From Rhodocyclaceae bacterium (GTDB lineage: Bacteria; Pseudomonadota; Gammaproteobacteria; Burkholderiales; Rhodocyclaceae), in assembly GCA_016704145.1 (NCBI GenBank), contig JADJAS010000007.1, positions 1,116,001-1,180,000 of the forward strand: a stretch of 64,000 nucleotides of DNA. Reading direction: 5' to 3'. This document shows positions 35,523 to 43,888 of the stretch, piece by piece; position 1 is the stretch's first letter, and every line of letters starts with the position of its first letter. The position numbers were made by a program, and so were the translations under genes. Below the pieces are notes generated by a model, which saw only the letters and a list, made by a program, of their open reading frames with translations, did no database searches and was not told where the DNA came from.

Positions 35523-36062
35523 CTAACTGTTCAGGGCGACGCGCATGGCGGACAGCTTGCCGCTCACCGAGGCATCGAGCACTTGATCGCCGATCACCAC
35601 CTTGACGCCACCGATCAATGCCGGATCGACGTTGACCGAAAGCTGCAGGCGACCGAAACGCGTTTCCAGAAGCTGGCCCAGGCTGGCAAGCTGGGCGTCG
35701 TCGAGCGGGAATGCGGAATGGACAACGCCTTCCTTGACGCCCTCTTCGCCCTGCTTCATCGCCGCGAATTGACCGGCGATCTCGGGTAGGCATGCCAAAC
35801 GTCCGTTGTCGGCCAGCAGGCGGATGAAATTGCCCAACTCCGATGCGGATTCGGCCTCCTTGCCGGCGGCGGCGCGGAAAAGGCTCTCGACCTTGACGGC
35901 AGGAATGTTGGGATTGCCGATCAGGCTGGCGGCCTGAGGGTCCACCGCGATCTGCGCGAGGCGACCCAAGGCTTCCGACCACGCCGGCAAGGCCCGCCGT
36001 TCCCGCGCCAGGCGAAACGCCGCCTCGGCATACGGACGGGCAAGGGTGGCGATCTCGGCCAT
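35523..36062 (-). CDS. atpH: ATP synthase delta subunit
   Basis: The 179-aa OSCP/delta protein starts MAEIATLARPYAEAAFRLAR and ends VVIGDQVLDASVSGKLSAMR, both family hallmarks. It clamps F1 to the b stalk. It lies 4 bp after atpF and 10 bp before atpA. Confidence 0.97.
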   Translation of the reverse strand: MAEIATLARPYAEAAFRLARERRALPAWSEALGRLAQIAVDPQAASLIGNPNIPAVKVESLFRAAAGKEAESASELGNFIRLLADNGRLACLPEIAGQFAAMKQGEEGVKEGVVHSAFPLDDAQLASLGQLLETRFGRLQLSVNVDPALIGGVKVVIGDQVLDASVSGKLSAMRVALNS

Positions 36063-36066
36063 GCGC

Positions 36067-36537
36067 TTACAGCTCCTGTTTCAGGGCCGACAGCATGTCG
36101 GCATGGGCGGTGGCATTGACTTCGCGACGCAGAATCTTCTCGGCGCCGGCCACGGCCAACTCGGCAACCCGCTCGCGCAGGTGCTGCTTGGCGCGCTCGG
36201 CTTCCTGGTCGATCTCCGCCTTGGCAGAGGCAATCACCTTGTCAGCTTCCACCCGAGCAGCGGCCTTGGCGTCCTCGACGATCTGCTGGGCGCGACGCTC
36301 GGCCTGGGTCAGCAGTTCAGCCGACTTGTCCTTGGTTTCGCGCAGCACGTCGGCGGAACGTCTAGCCGCCAGTTCCAGGTCATGCTTGCCGCGCTCGGCT
36401 GCCGCGAGGCCGTCGGCGATGGTCTTCTGCCGCGTCTCGATGGCGTTGCGCAAGGGCGGCCAGACAAACCTGACCGTGAACCAGATGAAGATGGCGAAGG
36501 CGACCGCTTGGGAAATCAGGGTCAGATTGATGTTCAT
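36067..36537 (-). CDS. atpF: ATP synthase b subunit
   Basis: The 156-aa protein has one N-terminal membrane helix (ISQAVAFAIFIWFTVRFVWP) and a long charged coiled coil rich in Ala, Glu and Lys. It forms the peripheral stalk as a dimer. Length is normal and only one b-type gene is present, as in other non-photosynthetic proteobacteria. Confidence 0.97.
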   Translation of the reverse strand: MNINLTLISQAVAFAIFIWFTVRFVWPPLRNAIETRQKTIADGLAAAERGKHDLELAARRSADVLRETKDKSAELLTQAERRAQQIVEDAKAAARVEADKVIASAKAEIDQEAERAKQHLRERVAELAVAGAEKILRREVNATAHADMLSALKQEL

Positions 36538-36572
36538 TGATCCACCGCTTTCGGTTGGACGAAAAAACGCTG

Positions 36573-36845
36573 TCAGTGAATCGCGGCGAGCAGCGGGTTA
36601 CCGAAGGCGAACAGCATGGCCAGGCCGACACCGATAATGAACGAGGCGTCGATCAGACCGAGCAGCAGGAAGACCTTGGCTTGCAGCGTCGGCATCATCT
36701 CGGGCTGGCGGGCAGCGGCTTCGAGGAAGCGGCTGGCCATGATGCCGATACCGATACAGGCACCCGCGGCGCCGAGGCCGATGATGAGGCCGATGCCAAC
36801 GCCGGTGTAGGCTTGAATCAGGGCCAAGTATTGCATTTTGTCCAT
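36573..36845 (-). CDS. atpE: ATP synthase c subunit
   Basis: The 90-aa hairpin protein has a glycine-rich first helix (GIGLIIGLGAAGACIGIGIM), the polar loop ARQPE and the ion-binding Asp66 in LLGLIDASFIIGV. The liganding pattern is that of a proton-type ring, as I do not see the Gln/Glu pair of Na+-coupled rings. It forms the rotor ring. Confidence 0.97.
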   Translation of the reverse strand: MDKMQYLALIQAYTGVGIGLIIGLGAAGACIGIGIMASRFLEAAARQPEMMPTLQAKVFLLLGLIDASFIIGVGLAMLFAFGNPLLAAIH

Positions 36846-36903
36846 TTTGCTGTCCTTTCAGTTGAGATCTGGGTTAGGTGGGTTAAGTGAAAAACGCGGA
36901 AAA

Positions 36904-37710
36904 TCAGTGGCTCTCGTGCGCCATCGCCAGATAGACGACGGTGAGCATCATGAAGATGAAAGCTTGCAGGACGACGATCAGGATGTGGAAGATCGCCCAG
37001 CCGGCGCCGAGAATGGCGCCGAAGACGGTGCCAGCGAGGCCGGTGGCGGCCCAAAGACCGAGCAGCAGGAAAATGATTTCGCCCGCGTACATGTTGCCGT
37101 AGAGACGCAGGGAATGCGACAGCGGCTTGGATACGTACTCGATGACGTTGAGCAGGAAATTGGCCGGCCACAGAAGCGGGTTCGAGCCAAACGGGGAACA
37201 AAAGAGTTCATGGATCCAGCCACCCAGGCCCTTGACCTTGACGCTGTAGAAAATCATCAGGAACCAGACCGCCAGCGCCAGCGCGAAAGTGGTATTGACA
37301 TCGGCGGTGGGCACCATGCGCCACTCGTGCAGTCCGACCGCACCCAGGACCTTCGCCACGATGTCCACGGGCAGGAAATCCATGGCGTTCATCAATAACA
37401 CCCAGACAAACACGGTCAACGCCGCGGGAGCGACGAAACTGTGGCGGTCGCCATGGAAAATGCCCTTGACTTGATCGTCGACGAATTCAATGGCCAGTTC
37501 GACGAAAGCCTGGCGCCTGTTGGGCACCCCCGCCGTCGCGCCGCGCACCACCCACCACAGAAAACCGAACGCCAAAACGCCCAGGATGATCGAGGTGACG
37601 ATCGTATCGACATGCAGCACCCAGAAATCCCCCGTACCGACCGGTTTCTGCAGGAAACCAAGGTGATGGGTGATGTAGGAAGTCGGGGTCAGTTCAGCGC
37701 CAGCAGCCAT
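36904..37710 (-). CDS. atpB: ATP synthase a subunit
   Basis: The 268-aa membrane protein has PLSHSLRLYGNMYAGEIIFL, the segment carrying the essential stator arginine, and a helix ending LTVVYLAMAHESH. It starts MAAGAELTPTSYITHHLG at ATG 37710. A few upstream codons are also open but do not fit the family. It forms the two half-channels for protons. Confidence 0.96.
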   Translation of the reverse strand: MAAGAELTPTSYITHHLGFLQKPVGTGDFWVLHVDTIVTSIILGVLAFGFLWWVVRGATAGVPNRRQAFVELAIEFVDDQVKGIFHGDRHSFVAPAALTVFVWVLLMNAMDFLPVDIVAKVLGAVGLHEWRMVPTADVNTTFALALAVWFLMIFYSVKVKGLGGWIHELFCSPFGSNPLLWPANFLLNVIEYVSKPLSHSLRLYGNMYAGEIIFLLLGLWAATGLAGTVFGAILGAGWAIFHILIVVLQAFIFMMLTVVYLAMAHESH

Positions 37711-37732
37711 GTCGAAACCCAAGAAGTATCAG

Positions 37733-38095
37733 TTAATCGCCAGACACCGCAAACGCCAGCCCCGACAGCAGGACGGAGACGACGAATGCGCCGAGAAAAA
37801 CCAGCACCACCATGCTCTGGTAGGCCGCGAACACCAGCCACAACAACAACACCATCACCGCCACTTTTGCGGCTTCGGCCCGCAGGGCGACTCGCACCGC
37901 GGCATTCGAACTCGCCGCCGGCCGGGCAGACATCAAGCCGAACACCAGGACACCGGCCATGCCGATCATTCCGCCCAGCAATGCCGATAGCACCCCATTG
38001 CCGCCCGCCGTGCCCCCCCCCATTGCCGCGACCGCGGCACTGGCGAGGCCTTGCCACAACAGCGTTACGCGAAAAGCCCGGCCGAGCTTGAACAT
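37733..38095 (-). CDS. atpI: ATP synthase assembly factor AtpI
   Basis: The 120-aa protein starts MFKLGRAFRVTLLWQGLASA and has four hydrophobic segments ending VFLGAFVVSVLLSGLAFAVS. AtpI helps assemble the c-ring and opens the atp operon in most proteobacteria. ATG 38095 fits the promoter at 38156-38185. A run of nine C on the plus strand (38013-38021) encodes its Gly-Gly-Gly. Confidence 0.85.
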   Translation of the reverse strand: MFKLGRAFRVTLLWQGLASAAVAAMGGGTAGGNGVLSALLGGMIGMAGVLVFGLMSARPAASSNAAVRVALRAEAAKVAVMVLLLWLVFAAYQSMVVLVFLGAFVVSVLLSGLAFAVSGD

Positions 38096-38155
38096 ACGAC
38101 GCTCAATCCCGATGCCCAGGGCCTTCGCCGCAAGGCCATCAAAAAAAACCAACGG

Positions 38156-38185
38156 ATTCTAATGGAACTTTATAGGCTCGGTCAA
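38156..38185 (-). promoter_or_regulatory. Sigma70-type promoter of the atp operon
   Basis: On the minus strand TTGACC (-35, 38180-38185) and TAGAAT (-10, 38156-38161) are 18 bp apart, each one mismatch from consensus. They lie about 60 bp upstream of atpI, the first atp gene. Confidence 0.7.
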
Positions 38186-38226
38186 TCGCTGCGTTGCAAC
38201 ATCGACGTTTGGTGATATTGCGGTGA

Positions 38227-38826
38227 TCACACACCGGCGAAGGCCGCCTCGATTTCGGCGAACGTTCTGGCAACCTCGTGGGTAGTCAATTCGACACCCA
38301 GTTGGCGAGCGATTTGCGAGGCGGAGAAAATGCCACGCAGCATTTGCTTGTTGGCTTCCCTGTCCTCTTCGACGACCAGGGTATGTTGGCGCCCGCAGGC
38401 CTTCAGCGTGGCGACGATGTGGCCCACTTCGGCACGCATCACGTCACTCAGCTTGAGCGCTTCCATGACATCGAGGCTGGTCATGACATCGCGCACTTCC
38501 AGTTCCTCGCGTTTGGAACCACGCGCCTGCGCCACCATGATCGGCTTTTCGCCCATCAGGTCGCGCGCGGTGACGACTCCCGAAATTCGGCCGTTCCGTT
38601 CCACGACCAGCAGCAGGCGAACACCGCGCAGCAGCATGTTCTGGTTGGCGGTATGGAGCGTGTCCTGCGGCGACACCGTAGCCGGCGGAATCTTGGTCAA
38701 GTCGGTCATGACCTCGATGGCGGGCGAGTCGGCCTCGACAAAGGCTGGATTGAGGGCACCGCCGACGTAGCAGCCGCCGGTGCAGACGGCAACCTGGGCC
38801 AAGGGCTTGTAGCGATCATTGATCAT
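38227..38826 (-). CDS. CBS-domain-pair protein
   Basis: The 199-aa protein has two CBS motifs: PATVSPQDTLHTANQNMLLR with VVERNGRISGVVTARDLMGE, and LSDVMRAEVGHIVATLKACG with VVEEDREANKQMLRGIFSAS. The pair forms a Bateman module that usually senses adenosine nucleotides. An N-terminal CTGGCYVGG could bind metal. No effector domain is attached. It lies alone between the parB terminator and the atp promoter, on the minus strand. Confidence 0.85.
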   Translation of the reverse strand: MINDRYKPLAQVAVCTGGCYVGGALNPAFVEADSPAIEVMTDLTKIPPATVSPQDTLHTANQNMLLRGVRLLLVVERNGRISGVVTARDLMGEKPIMVAQARGSKREELEVRDVMTSLDVMEALKLSDVMRAEVGHIVATLKACGRQHTLVVEEDREANKQMLRGIFSASQIARQLGVELTTHEVARTFAEIEAAFAGV

Positions 38827-38858
38827 GTTCGTCTCCTGTTGAACAACAGAGGCTCAAA

Positions 38859-38890
38859 TCAGCTCCCGTGCGCTTCGTGCGGGAGCTGAC
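38859..38890 (-). terminator. Terminator after parB
   Basis: CAGCTCCCG with a GCGC/GTGC inner part pairs with CGGGAGCTG around a TTC loop. It lies 12 bp after the parB stop and just upstream of the CBS gene. In minus-strand reading it is followed by the T-containing TGATTTGAG. It probably ends the mnmG-parB transcript. Confidence 0.75.
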
Positions 38891-38901
38891 AGGTTACTGC
38901 A

Positions 38902-39786
38902 TCACCGGCCTGCCGGTTGTTGTTTTGCTTGCAACCGCTGTAACAGGCCGTCCAGTTGATCGAGGCTGGCAAAGCGTATGGTCAGGCTGCCGGCACCCTT
39001 GCGATTGGCGGTGATCTTGACGGTGGCGCCAATGCTGTCGGCAAGTTCCTCTTCGAGGCGCTCAAGGTCGCGGTTCGGCGACTTGCCCATCGACCGCTCC
39101 GAACGCGGATTCAACTCGCGAGCAACGGCACGTTCCGTTTCACGCACCGACCAGCCCTTGTCCACCACGATGCTCGCCACCCTGCCCTGCTCTGATTTTG
39201 GCAGCGCCAGCAGTGCCCGCGCGTGGCCCATCTCGATATCGCCAGCCATCAGCATATCCTGGGCGGGCTTGGCCAGATGCAGGAGCCGTAACAGGTTGGT
39301 CGCGGCGGAGCGCGAGCGACCGACCGCATCGGCGGCCTGCTGGTGCGTCATGCCGAACTCGTCGATCAATCGCTGCAGGCCGGCGGCTTCTTCGAGCGGA
39401 TTGAGATCCTCGCGCTGGATGTTCTCGATCAGCGACATGGCCAGCACGGCATCGTCCGGAATGTCGCGGATCAGCACCGGCACTTCGGCGAGGCCGGCGA
39501 TCTGCGAGGCACGCCAGCGACGTTCGCCGGCGATGATCTCATAGCGCGGCGCGCCGCCGGCTTCGGCGATCGGACGTACCGAGATCGGCTGGATCAGCCC
39601 CTGCGCCTTGATCGAGGCGGCCAATTCCTCGAGCGAGCCCGGATCCATGCGCGTGCGCGGCTGATATTTGCCGGGCTGCAAGACACCGACCGGCAGCAGC
39701 TCCTGACGACTGACTTCCGGGCCGTTATTGGCGGCGAGCAGCGCATCGAGCCCGCGACCGAGCCCTTTCATCTTTGGCGGATTCAT
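38902..39786 (-). CDS. parB: Chromosome-partitioning protein ParB
   Basis: The 294-aa protein starts MNPPKMKGLGRGLDALLAAN. The ParB/Srx CTPase domain (IKAQGLIQPISVRP, YEIIAGERRWRAS, DAVLAMSLIENIQREDLNPL) is followed by the helix-turn-helix (THQQAADAVGRSRSAATNLL) and a C-terminal dimer helix. It loads on parS (two copies at 43106-43145) and works with ParA. Gene is 4 bp from parA. Confidence 0.97.
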   Translation of the reverse strand: MNPPKMKGLGRGLDALLAANNGPEVSRQELLPVGVLQPGKYQPRTRMDPGSLEELAASIKAQGLIQPISVRPIAEAGGAPRYEIIAGERRWRASQIAGLAEVPVLIRDIPDDAVLAMSLIENIQREDLNPLEEAAGLQRLIDEFGMTHQQAADAVGRSRSAATNLLRLLHLAKPAQDMLMAGDIEMGHARALLALPKSEQGRVASIVVDKGWSVRETERAVARELNPRSERSMGKSPNRDLERLEEELADSIGATVKITANRKGAGSLTIRFASLDQLDGLLQRLQAKQQPAGR

Positions 39787-39790
39787 CGGT

Positions 39791-40570
39791 TCATTCCTTC
39801 CATGTCTGCACGCGCTCGATCATCTCGGCGGCGAACGCGAGATAGGCTTGAGCGCCTTTCGACGATTTGTCGAACAACACGCCGGGCATGCCATAGCTGG
39901 GCGCCTCGGCCAAACGGACATTGCGCGGCACCACCGTGCGAAACACCTTGTCGCCGAAATGTTCCTCCAGTTGCGCGGATACCTGGTTCGACAAGGTCGA
40001 GCGTGGGTCGTACATGACCCGCAGCAGGCCGATCACCTTGAGCTCGCGATTGAAACTGGCATGCACGCGCTTGATGGTGTTCACCAGGTCCGACAGGCCT
40101 TCGAGCGCGTAGTATTCACACTGCATCGGTATGACAACACCATGGGCGGCGCAAAGGCCGTTGAGGGTGAGCATCGACAGCGATGGCGGGCAATCGATCA
40201 GGACAAAGTCGTAATCGTCGGCGTGCCGGGCCAAGGCGTCCCGCAGGCGGTTTTCGCGGCAATCGAGCTGCACCATCTCCACCTCGGCGCCAGCGAGGTC
40301 GCGATTGGCCGGCAGGATGTCATAGCCGGCGGTCGGCGATGTCAGCCGGGCGTCGCCCAGCGCCACCAGGCCGACCAGCAGCTGGTATACCGAGCGACGC
40401 AATTCGCGCTTATCCACGCCGCTACCCATGGTGGCGTTGCCCTGCGGATCGAGGTCGACCAGCAGCGTGCGCTTGCCGCTTTGCGCGAGGGCGGCGGCCA
40501 GATTGACCGAAGTCGTGGTCTTGCCGACACCGCCTTTCTGGTTGGCAATGGCGAAGATGTGCATCCTCAA
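39791..40570 (-). CDS. parA: Chromosome-partitioning ATPase ParA
   Basis: The 259-aa protein starts MRMHIFAIANQKGGVGKTTT, the deviant Walker A of ParA/Soj. LLVDLDPQGNATMGSGVDKR and FVLIDCPPSLSMLTLN are motif A' and B. It separates chromosome origins with ParB. The start overlaps the rsmG stop by 4 bp. Confidence 0.97.
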   Translation of the reverse strand: MRMHIFAIANQKGGVGKTTTSVNLAAALAQSGKRTLLVDLDPQGNATMGSGVDKRELRRSVYQLLVGLVALGDARLTSPTAGYDILPANRDLAGAEVEMVQLDCRENRLRDALARHADDYDFVLIDCPPSLSMLTLNGLCAAHGVVIPMQCEYYALEGLSDLVNTIKRVHASFNRELKVIGLLRVMYDPRSTLSNQVSAQLEEHFGDKVFRTVVPRNVRLAEAPSYGMPGVLFDKSSKGAQAYLAFAAEMIERVQTWKE

Positions 40571-41166
40571 GTCCTTTCCAGAATGAGCAAATGGCGCTCG
40601 GCCGCCAAGCCGGGCACGTTCAGTTTGACGGCTCCCGCGAGTCGCCAGCCGACCGGCAGCGCCGCGATTTCCGCTTCCGGGTAAGCGCCTTTCATGGCCA
40701 ACAGGCGGCCACTCAGATGGCCCGCCAAGCCGACGAACTCGGCTAGATCGCTAAACGCCCGCGAAATGACGGCATCGAAAACTCCCTTGAGGCGCTCCAC
40801 GCGGCCACAGTGAATACTCACATTGGTAAGCTTCAACTCGATCTTGGCCTGATGCTGGAATGCCACTTTCTTCTGGCTGGCCTCGACCGAGGTGACGCGC
40901 AGTTCCGGCCGGGCAATCGCCAAAGTCAGGCCTGGCAGACCGGCGCCGCTGCCGACGTCGGCCAGCGTGTTGATCGCGCCGAGGTGAGGCAGCACCGCCA
41001 GCGAATCGAGCAAGTGGCGCGTCACCATCTGGTCCCGGTCGCGAATAGCCGTCAGGTTGTAGCTCTTGTTCCATTTGGCCAGCAAGGCCATGAATGCTTC
41101 GAGCTTGCTTTCGGCACCCGCTGGCAAGTTCAGGCCGAGTTCAGCGATACCGTCCGCCAGCGTCAT
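40567..41166 (-). CDS. rsmG: 16S rRNA (guanine527-N7)-methyltransferase
   Basis: The 199-aa GidB/RsmG has LADVGSGAGLPGLTLAIARP (SAM motif) and KWNKSYNLTAIRDRDQMVTR. It methylates G527 of 16S rRNA. Starts at ATG 41166, overlapping mnmG by 4 bp. It is in the conserved mnmG-rsmG-parA-parB order. Confidence 0.96.
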   Translation of the reverse strand: MTLADGIAELGLNLPAGAESKLEAFMALLAKWNKSYNLTAIRDRDQMVTRHLLDSLAVLPHLGAINTLADVGSGAGLPGLTLAIARPELRVTSVEASQKKVAFQHQAKIELKLTNVSIHCGRVERLKGVFDAVISRAFSDLAEFVGLAGHLSGRLLAMKGAYPEAEIAALPVGWRLAGAVKLNVPGLAAERHLLILERT

Positions 41167-43040
41167 GCCGCCCTCTTCTTTTTGAGATGCACCAGCAGCA
41201 GCGAAATCGCCGCCGGGGTGACGCCCTGGATGCGCGAAGCTTGACCGAGTGTTTGCGGCCGATATTGGTCGAGCTTCTGCCGCACCTCGATGGAAAGGCC
41301 ATGAACCTTGCCGTAATCCATGTCCCCCGGCAATGCCAGCGACTCCTGATCCCGGGTCCGCGCCACTTCCTCGCGCTGCCGCTCGATGTAGCCCTGATAC
41401 TTGGCCTGAATCTCCACCTGCTCGATCAGGGTCGGCTCGCATAAGCCGGGCCCCGCGCCCGGCAAGGTCAGCAGTTCGTCGTAGCGAATCTCCGGGCGGC
41501 GCAACAGTTCAAACAGCCGGTACTCGCGCTCCAGAGGCTTGCCCAGGACCCGCTGCGCGTCACCCTCGGCCAGCAGGCGCGGATTGACCCAGGTCGATTT
41601 GAGTCGCTCGACTTCCGCCGCGAAAGCGTCCCGCTTACGATTGAAAATTTCCCAGCGCCGGTCGTCGACGATACCGAGCGAGCGCCCGATCTCGGTCAAG
41701 CGCAGGTCGGCGTTATCCTCGCGCAGGCTGAGGCGATATTCGGCGCGACTGGTGAACATGCGATACGGCTCCGCGACTCCGCGCGTGATCAAGTCATCGA
41801 CCATCACACCCAGATAGGCCTGATCGCGGCGCGGCGACCATGGCTCAAGTACTTTGGCGGAACGCGCGGCATTGATGCCGGCGAGCAGACCCTGCGCGGC
41901 CGCTTCCTCGTAACCGGTGGTGCCATTGATCTGCCCGGCAAGGAAAAGTCCTTGAATCGACTTGGTTTCCAGCGAGGCCTGGAGATTGCGCGGATCGAAA
42001 TAGTCGTATTCGATGGCATAGCCGGGCCGCGTAATCTGGGCATTTTCCAGACCGCGAATAGACCGCACCAAGGCCAATTGAACGTCGAACGGCAGACTGG
42101 TCGACACGCCTTGTGGATAGAACTCATGCGTGGTCAAGCCTTCCGGCTCGAGAAACACCTGATGCTCGTCCTTGCCCGCGAACTTGTAGATCTTGTCCTC
42201 GATCGATGGGCAATAGCGCGGCCCCACGCCTTCGATGACACCCGTGAACATCGGCGACCGATCCAGCCCGGCGCGGATGATCTCGTGGGTGCCGGCATTG
42301 GTGTGGGTGATCCAGCAAGGGACCTGGCGCGGGTGCTGGCCGGCCGAACCGAGGAACGAAAAAACTGGTACCGGCTCGTCGCCGGGTTGCCGCTGCATGA
42401 CCGAAAAATCGACGGTCTTGCCGTCCAGTCGCGGCGGTGTGCCTGTCTTGAGGCGGCCGACCGGCAGAGCAAGCTCGCGCAGGCGTTGCGCCAAAGTCAG
42501 TGATGGCGGATCGCCGAAGCGGCCGGCCCGGTAGTGCTCCAGTCCAACATGAACCAGACCATTGAGGAAAGTTCCGGCCGTGAGCACCACCGCCGGCGCC
42601 TCGAAACGAATGCCAAGTTGGGTCACCACCCCCATCACCCGCTCGCCCGACACAATCAGATCGTCGACTGCTTGCTGGAACAACATCAGGTTCGCCTGCT
42701 TCTCCAGCCGGGAGCGAATGGCCTGCTTATAAAGCTGGCGATCCGCCTGCGCCCGCGTCGCGCGCACGGCGGGCCCCTTGGAGGCGTTGAGCGTCCTGAA
42801 TTGGATGCCAGCCTCGTCGGTCGCCGCCGCCATTGCACCGCCCAGCGCATCCACCTCCCGGACCAAATGCCCCTTGCCGATGCCGCCGATCGATGGATTG
42901 CAGGACATCGCACCCAGCGTCTCGATGTTGTGCGTCAGCAGCAGCGTACGGGCGCCACCGCGCGCGGAAGCCAGCGCCGCCTCGGTGCCGGCGTGGCCGC
43001 CACCGACGACAATCACATCGAACTTGGTTGGATAAAACAT
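41163..43040 (-). CDS. mnmG: tRNA U34 5-carboxymethylaminomethyl modifying enzyme, FAD subunit
   Basis: The 625-aa GidA protein starts MFYPTKFDVIVVGGGHAGTE (FAD motif), has GAMSCNPSIGGIGKGHLVRE and a C-terminal domain ending GVTPAAISLLLVHLKKKRAA. With MnmE (encoded 5.7 kb to the right) it modifies U34 of several tRNAs. ATG 43040 is chosen over an upstream extension that would run through the parS sites. Copy 11 of the dispersed motif is within. Confidence 0.97.
   Translation of the reverse strand: MFYPTKFDVIVVGGGHAGTEAALASARGGARTLLLTHNIETLGAMSCNPSIGGIGKGHLVREVDALGGAMAAATDEAGIQFRTLNASKGPAVRATRAQADRQLYKQAIRSRLEKQANLMLFQQAVDDLIVSGERVMGVVTQLGIRFEAPAVVLTAGTFLNGLVHVGLEHYRAGRFGDPPSLTLAQRLRELALPVGRLKTGTPPRLDGKTVDFSVMQRQPGDEPVPVFSFLGSAGQHPRQVPCWITHTNAGTHEIIRAGLDRSPMFTGVIEGVGPRYCPSIEDKIYKFAGKDEHQVFLEPEGLTTHEFYPQGVSTSLPFDVQLALVRSIRGLENAQITRPGYAIEYDYFDPRNLQASLETKSIQGLFLAGQINGTTGYEEAAAQGLLAGINAARSAKVLEPWSPRRDQAYLGVMVDDLITRGVAEPYRMFTSRAEYRLSLREDNADLRLTEIGRSLGIVDDRRWEIFNRKRDAFAAEVERLKSTWVNPRLLAEGDAQRVLGKPLEREYRLFELLRRPEIRYDELLTLPGAGPGLCEPTLIEQVEIQAKYQGYIERQREEVARTRDQESLALPGDMDYGKVHGLSIEVRQKLDQYRPQTLGQASRIQGVTPAAISLLLVHLKKKRAA
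42493..42515 (+). repeat. 23-bp dispersed motif, copy 11
   Basis: AAAGTCAG, centre TGATGGCGGAT, CGCC. Antisense to mnmG, which reads G-D-P-P-S-L-T-L. Confidence 0.85.
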
Positions 43041-43105
43041 GGGCTGAGTGGCGAAAAGAGGCGCAATGATACGCCTGAGCTTGCAAAAACAGAATTGGCG
43101 CGCGA

Positions 43106-43119
43106 GTTTCACGTGAAAC
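43106..43119 (+). promoter_or_regulatory. parS site 1
   Basis: GTTTCACGTGAAAC is a perfect palindrome and matches the conserved ParB binding sequence. It lies upstream of mnmG, 3.3 kb from the parB start and 9.4 kb from the rpmH-dnaA gap. Confidence 0.93.
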
Positions 43120-43131
43120 CAGCCCAATGGG

Positions 43132-43145
43132 GTTTCACGTGGAAC
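43132..43145 (+). promoter_or_regulatory. parS site 2
   Basis: GTTTCACGTGGAAC is one base from the palindromic site and 26 bp from site 1, placing both on about the same helix face. Its right half lies before the livF stop. Confidence 0.9.
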
Positions 43146-43150
43146 AAACT

Positions 43151-43888
43151 TCAGCGCTTGCCGCCCAGCCCCAAATAGCTCTCGACGATGCGCGGGTTGC
43201 CCTCAAGCTCCTCGCTGGAACCCGACATCGCCACCTCGCCCGTTTCCAGAACGTATCCGACATCGGCAATCCGCAACGCAGCCCGGGCGTTCTGCTCGAC
43301 CAGCAATATGGCCACGCCGGTCTTGCGCAGGTTGCCGATGACGTGAAAAATCTCGCGCACGATCAGCGGCGCCAAACCCAGGCTGGGTTCGTCAAGCATC
43401 AGCAGCCGCGGCTTGGCCATCAGGGCGCGACCGACCGCCAGCATCTGCCGCTCGCCACCCGAAAGGGTTCCGGCGCGCTGGCCGCGCCGCTCCTTAAGGC
43501 GGGGAAAAATACCGAACACCTCGGCCATGGTCTGCTGCTCGTCGCGGTGGCCAAGCCGCCGACGCATGAAGGCACCAAGCAGCAGGTTGTCCTCGACGCT
43601 CATGTCGCCGAACAGCTCGCGCTTCTCCGGCACCAGCGTCATGCCCAGCGCGACCATCCGCTCGACCTCGACATCGCCCTGCTCAACGCCCAAAAACGCC
43701 ACCGAACCGGAACTCCTGGGCAGCACCCCCATGATCGCCGACAGCAGCGTGGTCTTGCCGGCCCCATTCGGGCCGATCACCGTGACGATCTCACCCGCGC
43801 GCACGGTCAACGAGACATGATGGAGCGCCTCCACCTTGCCATAGGCGACGCATAGCTCGTCAACCGCCAGAATCGGTGCATCCATCAC
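43151..43888 (-). CDS. livF: Branched-chain amino acid-type ABC transporter ATPase LivF
   Basis: The 245-aa ATPase has Walker A GPNGAGKTTLLSAI, signature LSGGERQMLAVGRALM and Walker B LLMLDEPSLGL. It powers a HAAT-type importer with the fused LivMG and LivH. It is last in the liv run, overlapping livMG by 4 bp. Confidence 0.93.
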   Translation of the reverse strand: MMDAPILAVDELCVAYGKVEALHHVSLTVRAGEIVTVIGPNGAGKTTLLSAIMGVLPRSSGSVAFLGVEQGDVEVERMVALGMTLVPEKRELFGDMSVEDNLLLGAFMRRRLGHRDEQQTMAEVFGIFPRLKERRGQRAGTLSGGERQMLAVGRALMAKPRLLMLDEPSLGLAPLIVREIFHVIGNLRKTGVAILLVEQNARAALRIADVGYVLETGEVAMSGSSEELEGNPRIVESYLGLGGKR

